A stretch of 64,000 nt of DNA from Bacteroidota bacterium (GCA_023422565.1 JAFAGR010000041.1:1-64000); one strand, 5' to 3'. Positions 15,845 to 24,161 are shown, numbered from the stretch's first letter. Notes: generated from the sequence alone by a model not told the origin. Numbers and translations: made by a program.

Positions 15845-16644
15845 GCGCAATAAAAATTTTCAATCCGCAAGGCTACGGGGTCAAAATCACAGATCCGGTA
15901 GCCGGTTATTTTGTCAAAGTGGTAACAGGATCAGGAACCGGAACAGGGGGCAGTGATGGCCGGGAGGTGCAATTACGGAACAATGGCACACACATTCAAT
16001 GGAAATATGAAAACGAGGTGGCCTGGACTGATTTAATAACATTGTCTTCACTTACTGGCGAGGATGGGCTCAGTACGGAAATTCAAAATAATGGTACACA
16101 CATTCAATGGAGGCGAGAGGGAGAGGTGAGCTGGACGAATCTCGTTGCCTTAGCTGATCTGCAAGGTGCAAATGGAAAACAAGTGGAATTTCAAAAGAGT
16201 GCTACTCATATTCAATGGAGATACGTTGGTGATCCAACTTGGATAAATATTGTAGCGCTTGATGACATAACCGGTCCTACAGGGGCATCCCCTACCTGGA
16301 TAGATATTTCAGCATCGGCAACTTTTACTGGTTGGGCAAGTTTTACTCGGAAAACGGTTCTTTATTCGATAGCAGGCGGACTTATCTTTTTCGCGGTCGA
16401 TGTGGAGGGTGAAAGCAGTGGTGGTTCGGCAACAATTTCATTTCCCGAAGGAACCGGCCATTCCTTAATTCCTGAACAATGGGATGAATTCAGGGCGCGG
16501 ACAGCTACAGGCTGGACCACTGGCGAAGCGAAAATAACCGCAAGCGGGAGTGTGATTACTTTCCACCCCACAGCAGCGGCGGGAAACTGGCCCAGCTCCG
16601 GAATTAAGGTGTGCATTGGCGCGCTCCAATACGCGATAAATTAA
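15841..16644 (+). CDS. repeat-containing phage fibre protein
   Basis: 267 residues. After a short N-terminal segment (MSAIKIFNPQGYGVKITDPV) and a Gly/Thr linker come three ~36-residue repeats: EVQLRNNGTHIQWKYENEVA-WTDL, TEIQNNGTHIQWRREGEVSWT, and VEFQKSATHIQWRYVGDPTW, joined by GxxG linkers (TGEDG, QGANG, TGPTG). This is the collagen-like/short-beta repeat found in trimeric tail fibres. The C-terminal ~110 residues form a beta domain (SFTRKTVLYSIAGGLIFFAV) ending in the membrane-free IKVCIGALQYAIN. No signal peptide. Likely receptor-binding or its shaft. Confidence 0.65.
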   Translation: MSAIKIFNPQGYGVKITDPVAGYFVKVVTGSGTGTGGSDGREVQLRNNGTHIQWKYENEVAWTDLITLSSLTGEDGLSTEIQNNGTHIQWRREGEVSWTNLVALADLQGANGKQVEFQKSATHIQWRYVGDPTWINIVALDDITGPTGASPTWIDISASATFTGWASFTRKTVLYSIAGGLIFFAVDVEGESSGGSATISFPEGTGHSLIPEQWDEFRARTATGWTTGEAKITASGSVITFHPTAAAGNWPSSGIKVCIGALQYAIN

Positions 16645-16745
16645 GACGGCTCAATGGGGCACTTCCTAAAGCGAATAGGAAGCAGTTAAACATTTAGGTT
16701 AGAGTTCATGTGCAGCTGCTGACCTGTTCGCTTTTCAAAAAGTCA

Positions 16746-16823
16746 TGTAAAGTTGCATGAGTACTTTGATTCATTTTCAGCGCTTTAACCGTCAAAAATA
16801 AAAGTTCGTGTAAAGTTGCATGA
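16746..16823. repeat. two 15-bp direct repeats, 63 bp apart
   Basis: TGTAAAGTTGCATGA occurs at 16746-16760 and 16809-16823, a spacing of 63 bp (about six helical turns). Each copy contains CATG-type ends around TAAAGTTG. They lie between the fibre stop (16644) and the integrase 3' end. Possible recombinase arm, excisionase or regulator sites. The rest of 16645-16828 shows a weak inverted repeat (CTTCCT/AGGAAG at 16662-16682) and no gene. Confidence 0.55.
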
Positions 16824-16828
16824 CTTTC

Positions 16829-18094
16829 TTACCCAGCGAACTTATTAGCCACATTCCGGATCCGCTCATTCGCGCGATCGCGTTCACCGACAGTATAATG
16901 TTCCATGGTAATTACGGTGGACTTATGGCCAGCCAACCGAGATGCAGCCAGCAGGTCTAACTCAGTGGCGACCTCATCAAGGTTCAAATGTTTCAGCGAA
17001 TAGAAATCTTTGTCAATGCCAAGGCCTTCTTTAACCTCACGACTCCACTTGTGTGAGATATAATCTCTGCGCGCAGGTACGCGCGAAGGCATCAGGTTTT
17101 TTCCAAACAGGTAAATATCCGATCCCGTCTCTTTCCGCTGGCTGGGCTTCTTCTGGATCCACAATGCGCCCTCTTCAATTTCCTTTACAACTTCCTCCCA
17201 AAACGGCAGAGCGATGAGCTTAATCGGCCGCTTTTCCTCCACAATCTTTTTGCGCTTGCGAACCCTCACCTTGAAGTACATTTCCTGCAGGTTGATCTTA
17301 TCTGAGGTAAGGCGCAACAATTCCACCGGCCGGGCTCCGGAGTGGAAGAATATGTTCATAAACCGGTGGAAGAAACGATCGGTTTTTCGAAAGTGGTCGT
17401 CAACAAGTTTCCGCTCTTTGTGCGTGAGAAGTTCCCGCAATACAGATTCGGTTTGTTCTTTCGGCAGATACCGGTCCACCGGGTTATAATTCATCGCCTC
17501 CAGCTGTACACACTTAGTAAAAAGCTGCTGCAGATACGAGCGGTAATGATTGAAGAGGTGGCCGCTCCAGTAGTTTTTCACCCGCTTGCAGTTTTCCAGG
17601 ATCATGGTAACGTGCTTGCGGGAAACCTCGCCGATCGTCAAATCCTGGTAATTGCACAGACGAATTGACTTCTCTATATAAACCAAGTTATTCCTGATGT
17701 CGGCCATTGTGCATTTTGCCAGCTTCAGGAGCTCCAAAGCTTTACGAAGTGCCGGAATAAAAGGGGTGTCCGGCTCAATCTCCATTACCGGCTTTTCAAT
17801 TACCACTCTTTTATCGATCGGGTGGTACCCTTCATTTTTCAGGATATCAATTTCTGCTTGAATGATCGCCCGGGTTTCCCTCCTCCTGTCTTCCAGACGG
17901 CCAAGGTGGTTCATCCCCTTAACAACGCACAGCTTTCCCTTTGGATATTTTTCCAGATGCAAGGGGTCATAAAATCGGTACTGAATGCGCCAGTTCTTTT
18001 TCGTTGTGGCGCCTGGCTTATCCCAGTTAGCGGGAAAAATGGAGATCTTCCCTACCCAACATCCGTTAGGTAATTCAATTCTTTTCTTTGGCAT
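16829..18094 (-). CDS. tyrosine-type phage integrase with atypical catalytic box
   Basis: 421 residues. The N-terminal part is a basic arm-binding region (MPKKRIELPN...), the middle is core-binding, and the C-terminal half is a tyrosine-recombinase domain: Arg255 in HSGARPVELLRL, GH at 389-390 in SRLAGHKSTVITMEHY, nucleophile Tyr400. The usual HxxR box is replaced by YSLKH (365-369), with Tyr for His and Lys for Arg, so the box II residues differ from the canonical set. The enzyme integrates and excises the prophage by site-specific recombination. The gene is next to the tRNA at 18205, a normal attachment arrangement. Two GTGTTAAC repeats upstream may be its operators. Confidence 0.85.
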   Translation of the reverse strand: MPKKRIELPNGCWVGKISIFPANWDKPGATTKKNWRIQYRFYDPLHLEKYPKGKLCVVKGMNHLGRLEDRRRETRAIIQAEIDILKNEGYHPIDKRVVIEKPVMEIEPDTPFIPALRKALELLKLAKCTMADIRNNLVYIEKSIRLCNYQDLTIGEVSRKHVTMILENCKRVKNYWSGHLFNHYRSYLQQLFTKCVQLEAMNYNPVDRYLPKEQTESVLRELLTHKERKLVDDHFRKTDRFFHRFMNIFFHSGARPVELLRLTSDKINLQEMYFKVRVRKRKKIVEEKRPIKLIALPFWEEVVKEIEEGALWIQKKPSQRKETGSDIYLFGKNLMPSRVPARRDYISHKWSREVKEGLGIDKDFYSLKHLNLDEVATELDLLAASRLAGHKSTVITMEHYTVGERDRANERIRNVANKFAG

Positions 18095-18109
18095 GACATA
18101 ATCATTAAA

Positions 18110-18130
18110 GTGTTAACCTTTAGTGTTAAC
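18110..18130 (-). promoter_or_regulatory. paired GTGTTAAC repeats upstream of the integrase
   Basis: GTGTTAAC occurs at 18110-18117 and 18123-18130, 13 bp apart; each contains the palindrome GTTAAC. They lie 16-36 bp before the integrase start, so they could be operator or recombinase-arm sites. Confidence 0.4.
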
Positions 18131-18161
18131 TCTTGAAAAAATATGTCACAAAACAAGGGGT

Positions 18162-18202
18162 CAAAAAACGGATGAAAGCCGCGCCGAATGCGGCTCTCAT
18201 CT
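18162..18202 (-). terminator. terminator downstream of the tRNA
   Basis: On the minus strand, GATGAGAGCCGC-attcggc-GCGGCTTTCATC (one A-C mismatch) is followed by CGTTTTTTG, a good rho-independent terminator for the tRNA transcript. It lies on the prophage side, between the tRNA and integrase. Confidence 0.65.
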
Positions 18203-18204
18203 AG

Positions 18205-18278
18205 TGGGCCCACCTGGGCTCGAACCAGGGACCACCTGATTATGAGTCAGGTGCTCTAACCAACTGAGCTATAGGCCC
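18205..18278 (-). tRNA. tRNA with CAT anticodon (Met, or Ile2)
   Basis: 74-nt cloverleaf on the minus strand: acceptor GGGCCTA/TGGGCCC, D arm GCTC/GAGC (elongator type), anticodon arm CCTGA-CTCATAA-TCAGG, T arm CCTGG-TTCGAGC-CCAGG, discriminator A, then CTA. Elongator stem features exclude initiator use. CAT can be read as Met or, if modified to lysidine, as Ile AUA; the sequence alone cannot decide. It borders the integrase, so its 3' half is the likely attachment core; the left attachment copy should lie outside the window. Confidence 0.9.
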
Positions 18279-18409
18279 GCAAAAGCATGACTGCTTTTTG
18301 CAAGGCAGCAAAAGTAATTAAATTTGGAAAGTTTTCGAGATTTCTATTGAATCATTTTTCTTGCGAGCATCAATTTGCAGCCTTCCATGGTGAAGTATTA
18401 TTTCGGGAA

Positions 18410-19030
18410 TCATGCCGCAGCGGTCTCATCACTTACAAAGCCCTTTATCAAAGATTCCCATTGTACCTCCGACAATCCAACCATTGCCCCCGCAGCAACT
18501 ACTACATTACGGACAGTATCTGTAATTTTTTCTGTAGCTGTATTAGGCCGCTCATTCCTTCCGTGGTAGGAGGCCACAATTTTTTGACCCTCCCTTTTTA
18601 AAATAAAGGACGAAGTAGCTTCATTGCTGAAAAAATGTGCAACGTCTTCGCCTTTCGTATGGGGATCGGTGCAGGCTCGTACCTGAATAACTATACTCTC
18701 GTCTGCAGCATCAATAGCGTTTTTCAACACTTTTTCCGCACGTACCCAGTCATATCCTTCGCCGGTAGAGGAACCAGGTCCGGGTATATCGATCTTAATG
18801 AAATCACCTTCTTTTAGTTCACCGCCTTTACCCACGGGGGAATCGATTTCAAAACCCGCGGTAGCTTTTCCTGCAATACTTTGCCACTTTCCGGGACGTA
18901 AAAAACTAGACTTGATAATTGAAAATACTTTTATTGCCTCCCCAACACTTTCCTCTGTTCTCGAATGTTCAATATCCACCGCTTTACCCGTATGGTTCTC
19001 AGGGATCATATAGTTGTCAATTGATTGCAT
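18410..19030 (-). CDS. conserved hypothetical protein
   Basis: 206 residues, no signal peptide or membrane segment. It reads as a compact globular protein: a beta-rich N-terminal half (KVFSIIKSSFLRPGKWQSI, GELKEGDFIKIDIPGPGSST, GYDWVRAEKVLKNA), then ESIVIQVRACTDPHTKG and SSFILKREGQKIVASYHGRN, ending in a helical Ala-rich tail. Motifs such as GxGSSTGxGYDWV and ASYHGRNERPN look conserved but I cannot name the family. First gene of the host side after the tRNA (132 bp gap); intergenic sequence to either side shows no other gene. Confidence 0.6.
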   Translation of the reverse strand: MQSIDNYMIPENHTGKAVDIEHSRTEESVGEAIKVFSIIKSSFLRPGKWQSIAGKATAGFEIDSPVGKGGELKEGDFIKIDIPGPGSSTGEGYDWVRAEKVLKNAIDAADESIVIQVRACTDPHTKGEDVAHFFSNEATSSFILKREGQKIVASYHGRNERPNTATEKITDTVRNVVVAAGAMVGLSEVQWESLIKGFVSDETAAA

Positions 19031-19137
19031 TACCAGGGTTTTGATAATCTTGTAAAAAATTATGCCATATCCTTTTCACTAACCGATTAAAGCGGCTTCA
19101 CACTTTGCCTTTAGTATTCATCTAAACCATTATTCAT

Positions 19138-19145
19138 TACATTTG
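19138..19145 (+). promoter_or_regulatory. -7-like element (TACATTTG) upstream of the barrel gene
   Basis: TACATTTG matches TAnnTTTG, 75 nt upstream of the start codon, giving a leader of roughly 65 nt. No -33 TTTG at 19-21 bp. Confidence 0.3.
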
Positions 19146-19219
19146 CGCCCGGTTTTAGGCTTCCGGCTTTAACCTTTCCTTAACCCGCCGGCAATTAGAT
19201 TTGCCCACACTAATTTTTT

Positions 19220-19933
19220 ATGAGAAAAATTCTGTTTGCTGTTGCTTTCCTAATTGCGGGCTCTTCCGCAATTGCGCAAAAAAAGAAAATGCCTAACCTG
19301 GGTAACCGTGCGGCTGATCACATAATGATCCAGCTTGCTACCGACCATTGGCTTGGCGCTCCGGACAGTATCAGCAGCCATCTCAAAGGTTTAAGCCGCG
19401 GCGCAAATATTTATATTATGCTGGATAAACCTTTTAAAGGCAACCCCAAGCTCAGTGTGGGCGTCGGCCTTGGCGTATCCACCAGCAATATGTTTTTTAA
19501 ACGCATGGAGGTGGATATCACCTCAACCTCTGCAACGCTTCCTTTCATAAGCCTGGATACCTTACCTCATTTTAAAAAATACAAGTTTGCCACCACCTAT
19601 GTGGAGATCCCGCTTGAATTGCGTTTTATGAGCAAGCCTGCCGACCCTAACCATGCCGTGAAAGTGGCGCTGGGCGTGAAGCTGGGCACGATGCTTAAAG
19701 CACAAACAAAAGGAAAGGAGCTTCGTAACGCATCCGGAAATGCGGTGAATAATTACATTGAGAAGCAATCCACAAAATCATTCTTCAATTCCACACGCCT
19801 CGCAGGAACATTCCGCGCCGGCTACGGAATTTTCGGCGTGTTTGGCTCATACTCCTTCACCAACCTTTTCAAAGACGGAGTGGCGGCGGAGATCAATCCT
19901 TTGCAGGTAGGGCTTACCATCAGCGGACTGTAA
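19220..19933 (+). CDS. PorT-like outer-membrane beta-barrel protein
   Basis: 237 residues: signal peptide MRKILFAVAFLIAGSSAIAQ, then alternating amphipathic strands: FKGNPKLSVGVGLGVSTSNM, YVEIPLELRFMSKPADPNHA, and a terminal VAAEINPLQVGLTISGL. The pattern (short strands, VGLGV turns, aromatic/hydrophobic end) is that of the small Bacteroidota outer-membrane barrels grouped with PorT. Substrate unknown. Downstream (19934-20245) is a non-coding stretch with degenerate GACTA-type repeats and no gene. Confidence 0.7.
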   Translation: MRKILFAVAFLIAGSSAIAQKKKMPNLGNRAADHIMIQLATDHWLGAPDSISSHLKGLSRGANIYIMLDKPFKGNPKLSVGVGLGVSTSNMFFKRMEVDITSTSATLPFISLDTLPHFKKYKFATTYVEIPLELRFMSKPADPNHAVKVALGVKLGTMLKAQTKGKELRNASGNAVNNYIEKQSTKSFFNSTRLAGTFRAGYGIFGVFGSYSFTNLFKDGVAAEINPLQVGLTISGL

Positions 19934-20245
19934 GTGGCCCAAGATTCAGGCTGCAAGCTAAAAGGTACAAGTTCCGGCAGCGATCAATTTTAAACCTATT
20001 CTGACTACAAACTGCAGAGTCAGAATGGGAAATTTTTATCGCGTCGCCGGTATTGATCTATTAAGCTTCGATTGCAGCTTTCCCGCCTCTGGCGGGGTCG
20101 CACACTTTTACTGCAGATTCGCTATTAAGCCCTCTCCCAGGCAGCAATCGAAACGTACTGATTATCTAATACAACCTATAGTCCATGACTACTGACTTTT
20201 GGCTCCCGACTAAAGACTGCAGACTTCAGACTAACCAATTTGGCT
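19934..20245. other. intergenic stretch with degenerate GACTAC-like repeats
   Basis: About 310 bp without a convincing gene. Contains scattered short motifs such as GACTACAAACTGCAG, GACTACTGACTTTTG and GACTAAAGACTGCAG. Similar scraps recur at 22255, 27775 and 44605, so they are probably remnants of repeated intergenic sequence. Confidence 0.35.
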
Positions 20246-20253
20246 TAATTTTG
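20246..20253 (+). promoter_or_regulatory. -7 element (TAATTTTG) before purF
   Basis: TAATTTTG matches TAnnTTTG, 16 nt before the ATG at 20270. The -33 region is not clear. Confidence 0.4.
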
Positions 20254-20269
20254 CGGCTCAATCTCCACT

Positions 20270-22117
20270 ATGAGCGACCAGATCAGGCATGAATGCGGCC
20301 TTGCATTCATCAGGTTACGAAAGCAGTTCAGTTATTATCAGCAGAAGTACAATACTGTTCTTTACGGGCTTAGCAAGTTGTATCTCCTCATGGAAAAGCA
20401 GCACAACCGCGGACAAGACGGCGCCGGTGTAGCTGCGGTGAAACTGAACACAGAACCGGGTTATCCCTTTCTTTACCGGATAAGGAGCAATCATGCGCAA
20501 TCCCTTTCAGACCTTTTCTCCCGCATTTGGAACGAGATAAATGAAATTGAGAAACTACAACCCGGCATCAAACATCACCCGGGTTTAATGAAAGGCCATA
20601 TTCCCGTAATGGGAGAAGTTTTGCTTGGGCATCTTCGTTACGGAACCCAGGGAAAGAATGAAGTGGAATTTTGTCACCCCTTCATTAAAAAGAACACCAT
20701 CCCCACGCGTAATATGACTCTCGCCGGGAATTTCAACCTGGTAAACACCGATGAATTATTCCGGGAGATAAATATTGAACCCGATTCTTTTGACCGTACA
20801 AGCGATCTCGCGGCAATGATGGAAGTGATATACCATCACCTGGTTCTGGAAGACGAAAGGTCACCCGAGAAATTAAACCTGCTGAATGTACTGAAAGCCT
20901 CGGTGCCTTTGTTCGACGGGGGTTTTCACGTATCCGGCATTATCGGAAACGGCGATGCATTTGTATTGAGAGATGCGCACGGTATCCGTCCTTCCTACTA
21001 TTACATCAGCGATGAAGTGATTGTGGCGGCAAGCGAAAGAGCCGCGATACGCACAGCCTTTAATCTTGAAGAAAATGAAGTGAAGGAGCTGATGCCGGGG
21101 CAAGTGCTCCTGGCCTACGCCGATGGAACCTACGAGGTCACGCAACTTCTTCCCGCGCAGGAAAGAAAGGCCTGCAGCTTTGAAAGAATCTATTTTTCAA
21201 GAGGAAGCGATGAAAAGATCTACAAAGAAAGAAAGGCGCTCGGCTACCAACTAAGCAATACGGTACTTCATGCGGTGGACCATGATCTGAAAAATACCAT
21301 CTTCTCCTTTATACCTAACACTGCGGAAACCGCTTTTTATGGATTGATAAAGGGTGCGGAAGACTATCTTAATAAAATAAAAGTAGAACGCATACTTGGT
21401 TGGTCGAATGACTTCGACGAGGAGAAACTAACGGAGATGGTTAACCGAAAAATTAGAATTGAAAAAATAGCCATCAAAGATGTTAAGCTCCGAACTTTTA
21501 TCACGGAAGACAGCAGCCGAAACGAAATGGTGCAACACGTGTACGACATTACGTATGGCACGGTTCGCCCGGGTGAAGATACGCTGGTGATCATTGACGA
21601 CAGTATCGTTCGCGGCACTACACTTCGCGAAAGTATTGTGCGCATGCTTGGCCGGCTTAAACCCAAACGCATCATTGTGGTTTCTTCATCACCACAAATT
21701 CGTTACCCGGATTGTTACGGGATCGACATGAGTAAGATGGGCGACTTTATTGCTTTTCGCGCGGCTCTAAAACTTATCGAAGAGAGAAAAATGGACGACC
21801 TTCTTCCTTCCCTTCTTGAAAAATGCAGAGAGATGGAAAAAGATAACAGGCTTGATGAAGAGAATGTGGTAAAACAGGTTTACAAACCGTTCTCTCTTGA
21901 AGATATAACCAACAAAATTGCTGAACTGATCACTCCTGATAACTTCGACATACCGGTTGACGTTATCTTTCAAAAAATTGAATCGCTTCACGAGGCATGT
22001 CCGAACAATACCGGCGACTGGTACTTTACGGGCAACTATCCCACAAAAGGCGGCAATCGCGTGTGTAACCGCGCCTTCATGAATTTTATGGAAGGAAAGA
22101 ATGTGAGGGGCTATTAG
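20270..22117 (+). CDS. purF: amidophosphoribosyltransferase (PurF family)
   Basis: 615 residues, first step of purine synthesis: PRPP plus glutamine to phosphoribosylamine. Visible parts: MSDQIRHECGLAFI, where removal of the 8-residue propeptide would expose catalytic Cys9 of the glutaminase domain, then MEKQHNRGQDGAGVA, the glutamine amidotransferase signature, and the PRPP-binding motif VIIDDSIVRGTTLRES near residue 445. It is longer than the ~500-residue E. coli enzyme. The extra length lies mainly in an insertion after residue ~80 and in a C-terminal extension (~120 residues). The presence of the propeptide and all motifs implies an active enzyme. Likely monocistronic, with the promoter-like element at 20246. 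Confidence 0.85.
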   Translation: MSDQIRHECGLAFIRLRKQFSYYQQKYNTVLYGLSKLYLLMEKQHNRGQDGAGVAAVKLNTEPGYPFLYRIRSNHAQSLSDLFSRIWNEINEIEKLQPGIKHHPGLMKGHIPVMGEVLLGHLRYGTQGKNEVEFCHPFIKKNTIPTRNMTLAGNFNLVNTDELFREINIEPDSFDRTSDLAAMMEVIYHHLVLEDERSPEKLNLLNVLKASVPLFDGGFHVSGIIGNGDAFVLRDAHGIRPSYYYISDEVIVAASERAAIRTAFNLEENEVKELMPGQVLLAYADGTYEVTQLLPAQERKACSFERIYFSRGSDEKIYKERKALGYQLSNTVLHAVDHDLKNTIFSFIPNTAETAFYGLIKGAEDYLNKIKVERILGWSNDFDEEKLTEMVNRKIRIEKIAIKDVKLRTFITEDSSRNEMVQHVYDITYGTVRPGEDTLVIIDDSIVRGTTLRESIVRMLGRLKPKRIIVVSSSPQIRYPDCYGIDMSKMGDFIAFRAALKLIEERKMDDLLPSLLEKCREMEKDNRLDEENVVKQVYKPFSLEDITNKIAELITPDNFDIPVDVIFQKIESLHEACPNNTGDWYFTGNYPTKGGNRVCNRAFMNFMEGKNVRGY

Positions 22118-22276
22118 CAATGTGCTAATGTGCAGATTTGGAGATGTGATAATTAATGTTGCAAGGCGCGGGCGGCAAGCAACATGATGCTGGCTCATCA
22201 AAAAAAAGAGTACGGTGGCAATGCATTGCGACGCTGCGAAACGTGGCACTATGGACTACAAACTAATGACTACCGG

Positions 22277-23059
22277 CTAACGACTGCCATAGATCTCATT
22301 CAGCACCGCCGCGAGCCTTACCCCGCCTTTCAACAATTGTTCGTTCAACATGGCGATGTGATCGAAATTATACCGGTAACTGAGTTTTTGCTCCGGTGAT
22401 ACGCCCGCATAAATTTTTTGCGCACATTCATACGATTCGAGCAGCCATTCTTCAACAGGAGCATTTCCCCATTGCTTACGCTGGGCGGGAGTAGTGTGGT
22501 TTATAGCTTTCTCATATTCTGTGTAACTCAGTTGCTGAAAATTTACAAGCCTCTCATCCCACAACTGGTGCAGGTTTATATTATCATTGAACCACATCAC
22601 GCGGATCCGGTTTCCGCCAAGATCTTCCTTCCGGCCCATGTGAAGTGGCTGGTGCATGTCGCCCACTATATGGATCAACAGCTTCAAATACATCACTTGT
22701 TTTTGATGAGGGAGGTCCTTCTTTTGTAGTTCATTTTTCAGAAATTTAAAAGCACGGTATGCGCCTTCCGTAGTATCTGCAGCGAGGTATTTATAAAATT
22801 CGCTCTTCGTTAGGCCTGCAGGAAAATTGTCATAATGCCAGGAAGAAATATAATTATAGGCTGAATCAGATTTTATAAAGTCAGCCCAGTTGCTGCTCAT
22901 CGCGAGGGATTCATTACCCAGCACCTGTTTCACCTTGGATCTTGCTTTTGCAGAAAGATAGCTTTCAGCAATTTCGCCGACTATACGGTGCCCAAGCACA
23001 CCCCATGAAAATCCCGTGAGTGGAAGAAACATCAAAGCGAATCCAAGAAACTTTTTCAT
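22277..23059 (-). CDS. S1/P1-type nuclease
   Basis: 260 residues, signal peptide MKKFLGFALMFLPLTGFS with cleavage before Trp19 (W-G-V-L-G-H), the N-terminal Trp that binds zinc in S1/P1 nucleases. Family motifs follow: GHRIVGEIAESYLSAKARSK, SSNWADFIKSD, LIHIVGDMHQPLHMGRKEDL and GGNRIRVMW, with NINLHQLWDERL. The trinuclear zinc ligands (Trp, His, Asp, multiple His) are present. It is exported and degrades single-stranded RNA/DNA, giving phosphate and nucleosides. Adjacent genes (DUF1801-like and DUF3817-like) are on the same strand with short gaps, possibly one unit. Confidence 0.85.
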   Translation of the reverse strand: MKKFLGFALMFLPLTGFSWGVLGHRIVGEIAESYLSAKARSKVKQVLGNESLAMSSNWADFIKSDSAYNYISSWHYDNFPAGLTKSEFYKYLAADTTEGAYRAFKFLKNELQKKDLPHQKQVMYLKLLIHIVGDMHQPLHMGRKEDLGGNRIRVMWFNDNINLHQLWDERLVNFQQLSYTEYEKAINHTTPAQRKQWGNAPVEEWLLESYECAQKIYAGVSPEQKLSYRYNFDHIAMLNEQLLKGGVRLAAVLNEIYGSR

Positions 23060-23070
23060 CAGTGAATAGT

Positions 23071-23547
23071 TTATTTCTTGGTCTGTTTTGAATTTCTAAA
23101 AGCGGCCTGGTAGGTATCGATCCATTCCTGCACGCTCACTTTTTTCATTAGTTCGCCTATTAATTCGTACGGGATATCGTCTGTATCCTTAAACCGGATG
23201 CAACTTTTGCCCATGTCTAATTTCTTCTTCGCATGCTTTGGAAATTCTTCGGTGAACCACTTCAACAATCTTGGCTCTGCATATATTCCCATATGATAAA
23301 GCGCGATGAAACTTTTTTGATTAGCCAGCATCAGGAAGGGCAGCGGTTGCGAGGGGTTACAGTGATAACCTGCAGGAAACAGGGAATGCGGCACCGAATA
23401 GGCGATCATCCCGGAAGAAAAACCTTCAGCGTATCCTTTCGGAAGATTCTTTAAAATAACCTGGCGAAGTTTTGTAACTGCAGCCTTCCGGTCATCAGGC
23501 AACTGCGCAATGAAATTTTCAACTTCGTTATGAACAGCCTTTGCCAT
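23071..23547 (-). CDS. DUF1801-like (YdhG-type) protein
   Basis: 158 residues. Opens with VHNEVENFIAQLPDDRKAAV TKLRQ, then GYAEGFSSGMIAYSVPHSLF, NQKSFIALYHMGIY, and DMGKSCIRFKDTDDIPYELI: the signature of the DUF1801 fold (SCP2-like small alpha/beta). Members are frequent but without firm function. No signal peptide. It lies 11 nt after the nuclease gene in the transcription direction, so it may precede it in a transcript. Confidence 0.7.
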   Translation of the reverse strand: MAKAVHNEVENFIAQLPDDRKAAVTKLRQVILKNLPKGYAEGFSSGMIAYSVPHSLFPAGYHCNPSQPLPFLMLANQKSFIALYHMGIYAEPRLLKWFTEEFPKHAKKKLDMGKSCIRFKDTDDIPYELIGELMKKVSVQEWIDTYQAAFRNSKQTKK

Positions 23548-23558
23548 AATATAATTTT

Positions 23559-23873
23559 TTATGCGGCGGAGATACTTGCTAATTCCTTTTTTATCTCCTT
23601 ATCAAAGAAAAATGTTCCGAAAGGTACAAGAGATGAGAGAAATGCGAGAGTTGCCTTCCAAAAAGACCAGCCGCGCTCCATCCATACGCGAAGCAAAAGA
23701 ATACAAAATGCCACGAACAGCACTCCGTGTGCCCAACCCAGGTATTTCACCGGCAAGGGCTGATCAGCAAAATATTTCAAAGGCATGGCAATGAATACTA
23801 ACAGAAGGTATGAGATCCCTTCAATGATCGCGATCCACCTGAATCTGTTTAAAGCAACTTCTCCCTTATTCAT
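23559..23873 (-). CDS. DUF3817-like integral membrane protein
   Basis: 104 residues with three hydrophobic segments: RWIAIIEGISYLLLVFIAMP, VLFVAFCILLLRVW and FLSSLVPFGTFFF. The opening FRWIAIxEGxSYLLLxFIAMPLKY and the LGWAHGVLF motif are typical of DUF3817, a small membrane family of unknown role often next to core genes. It begins the minus-strand group leading to the DUF1801 and nuclease genes, 11 nt apart. Confidence 0.75.
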   Translation of the reverse strand: MNKGEVALNRFRWIAIIEGISYLLLVFIAMPLKYFADQPLPVKYLGWAHGVLFVAFCILLLRVWMERGWSFWKATLAFLSSLVPFGTFFFDKEIKKELASISAA

Positions 23874-24050
23874 GTTAAAAATTTTCGCGAAAATACTTCA
23901 ATCTCCTCTCATTGCACCTCGCTACACCTGCCATTAAATTGTTAATGAATTTTAGCAAGTTGCTTGCAGGTGTGGCACAATTATTAAATATGCAGGGCAT
24001 CTGTTGAAGCTGATCAAATACCCGCGGAAGCATGGTCGTTGCTAACGATT

Positions 24051-24095
24051 ATGAAAACACCTTTACTTCGAAACCTCACCGCAGGCGCGGAGTGA
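24051..24095 (+). CDS. 14-aa short ORF of an orphan transcription unit
   Basis: ATG-AAA-ACA ... TGA encodes MKTPLLRNLTAGAE. It is followed 23 nt later by a strong + strand terminator, with ~170 bp of gene-free sequence upstream. The + strand has no other gene here, so this looks like a small RNA with a leader-type peptide or a very short protein gene. Not proven to be translated. Confidence 0.3.
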   Translation: MKTPLLRNLTAGAE

Positions 24096-24118
24096 AAAAG
24101 CTCAATAGTCTTTGATGA

Positions 24119-24153
24119 AGCCGGCTGAACATTTGGCCGGCTTTTATTTTTTT
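24119..24153 (+). terminator. strong rho-independent terminator
   Basis: AGCCGGC-tgaacatttg-GCCGGCT (24119-24125 / 24136-24142) followed by TTTATTTTTTT. Its U tract is on the + strand although no + strand annotated gene precedes it, apart from the 14-codon ORF; it also lies just past the 3' end of the minus-strand cytochrome gene. Confidence 0.75.
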
Positions 24154-24161
24154 GATCAAGA

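Noticed and set aside
23970..24000. A sigma-54-type promoter (TGGCAC at 23974) for the orphan unit
   Set aside because: The downstream half (TTGC) is not present at the expected spacing.
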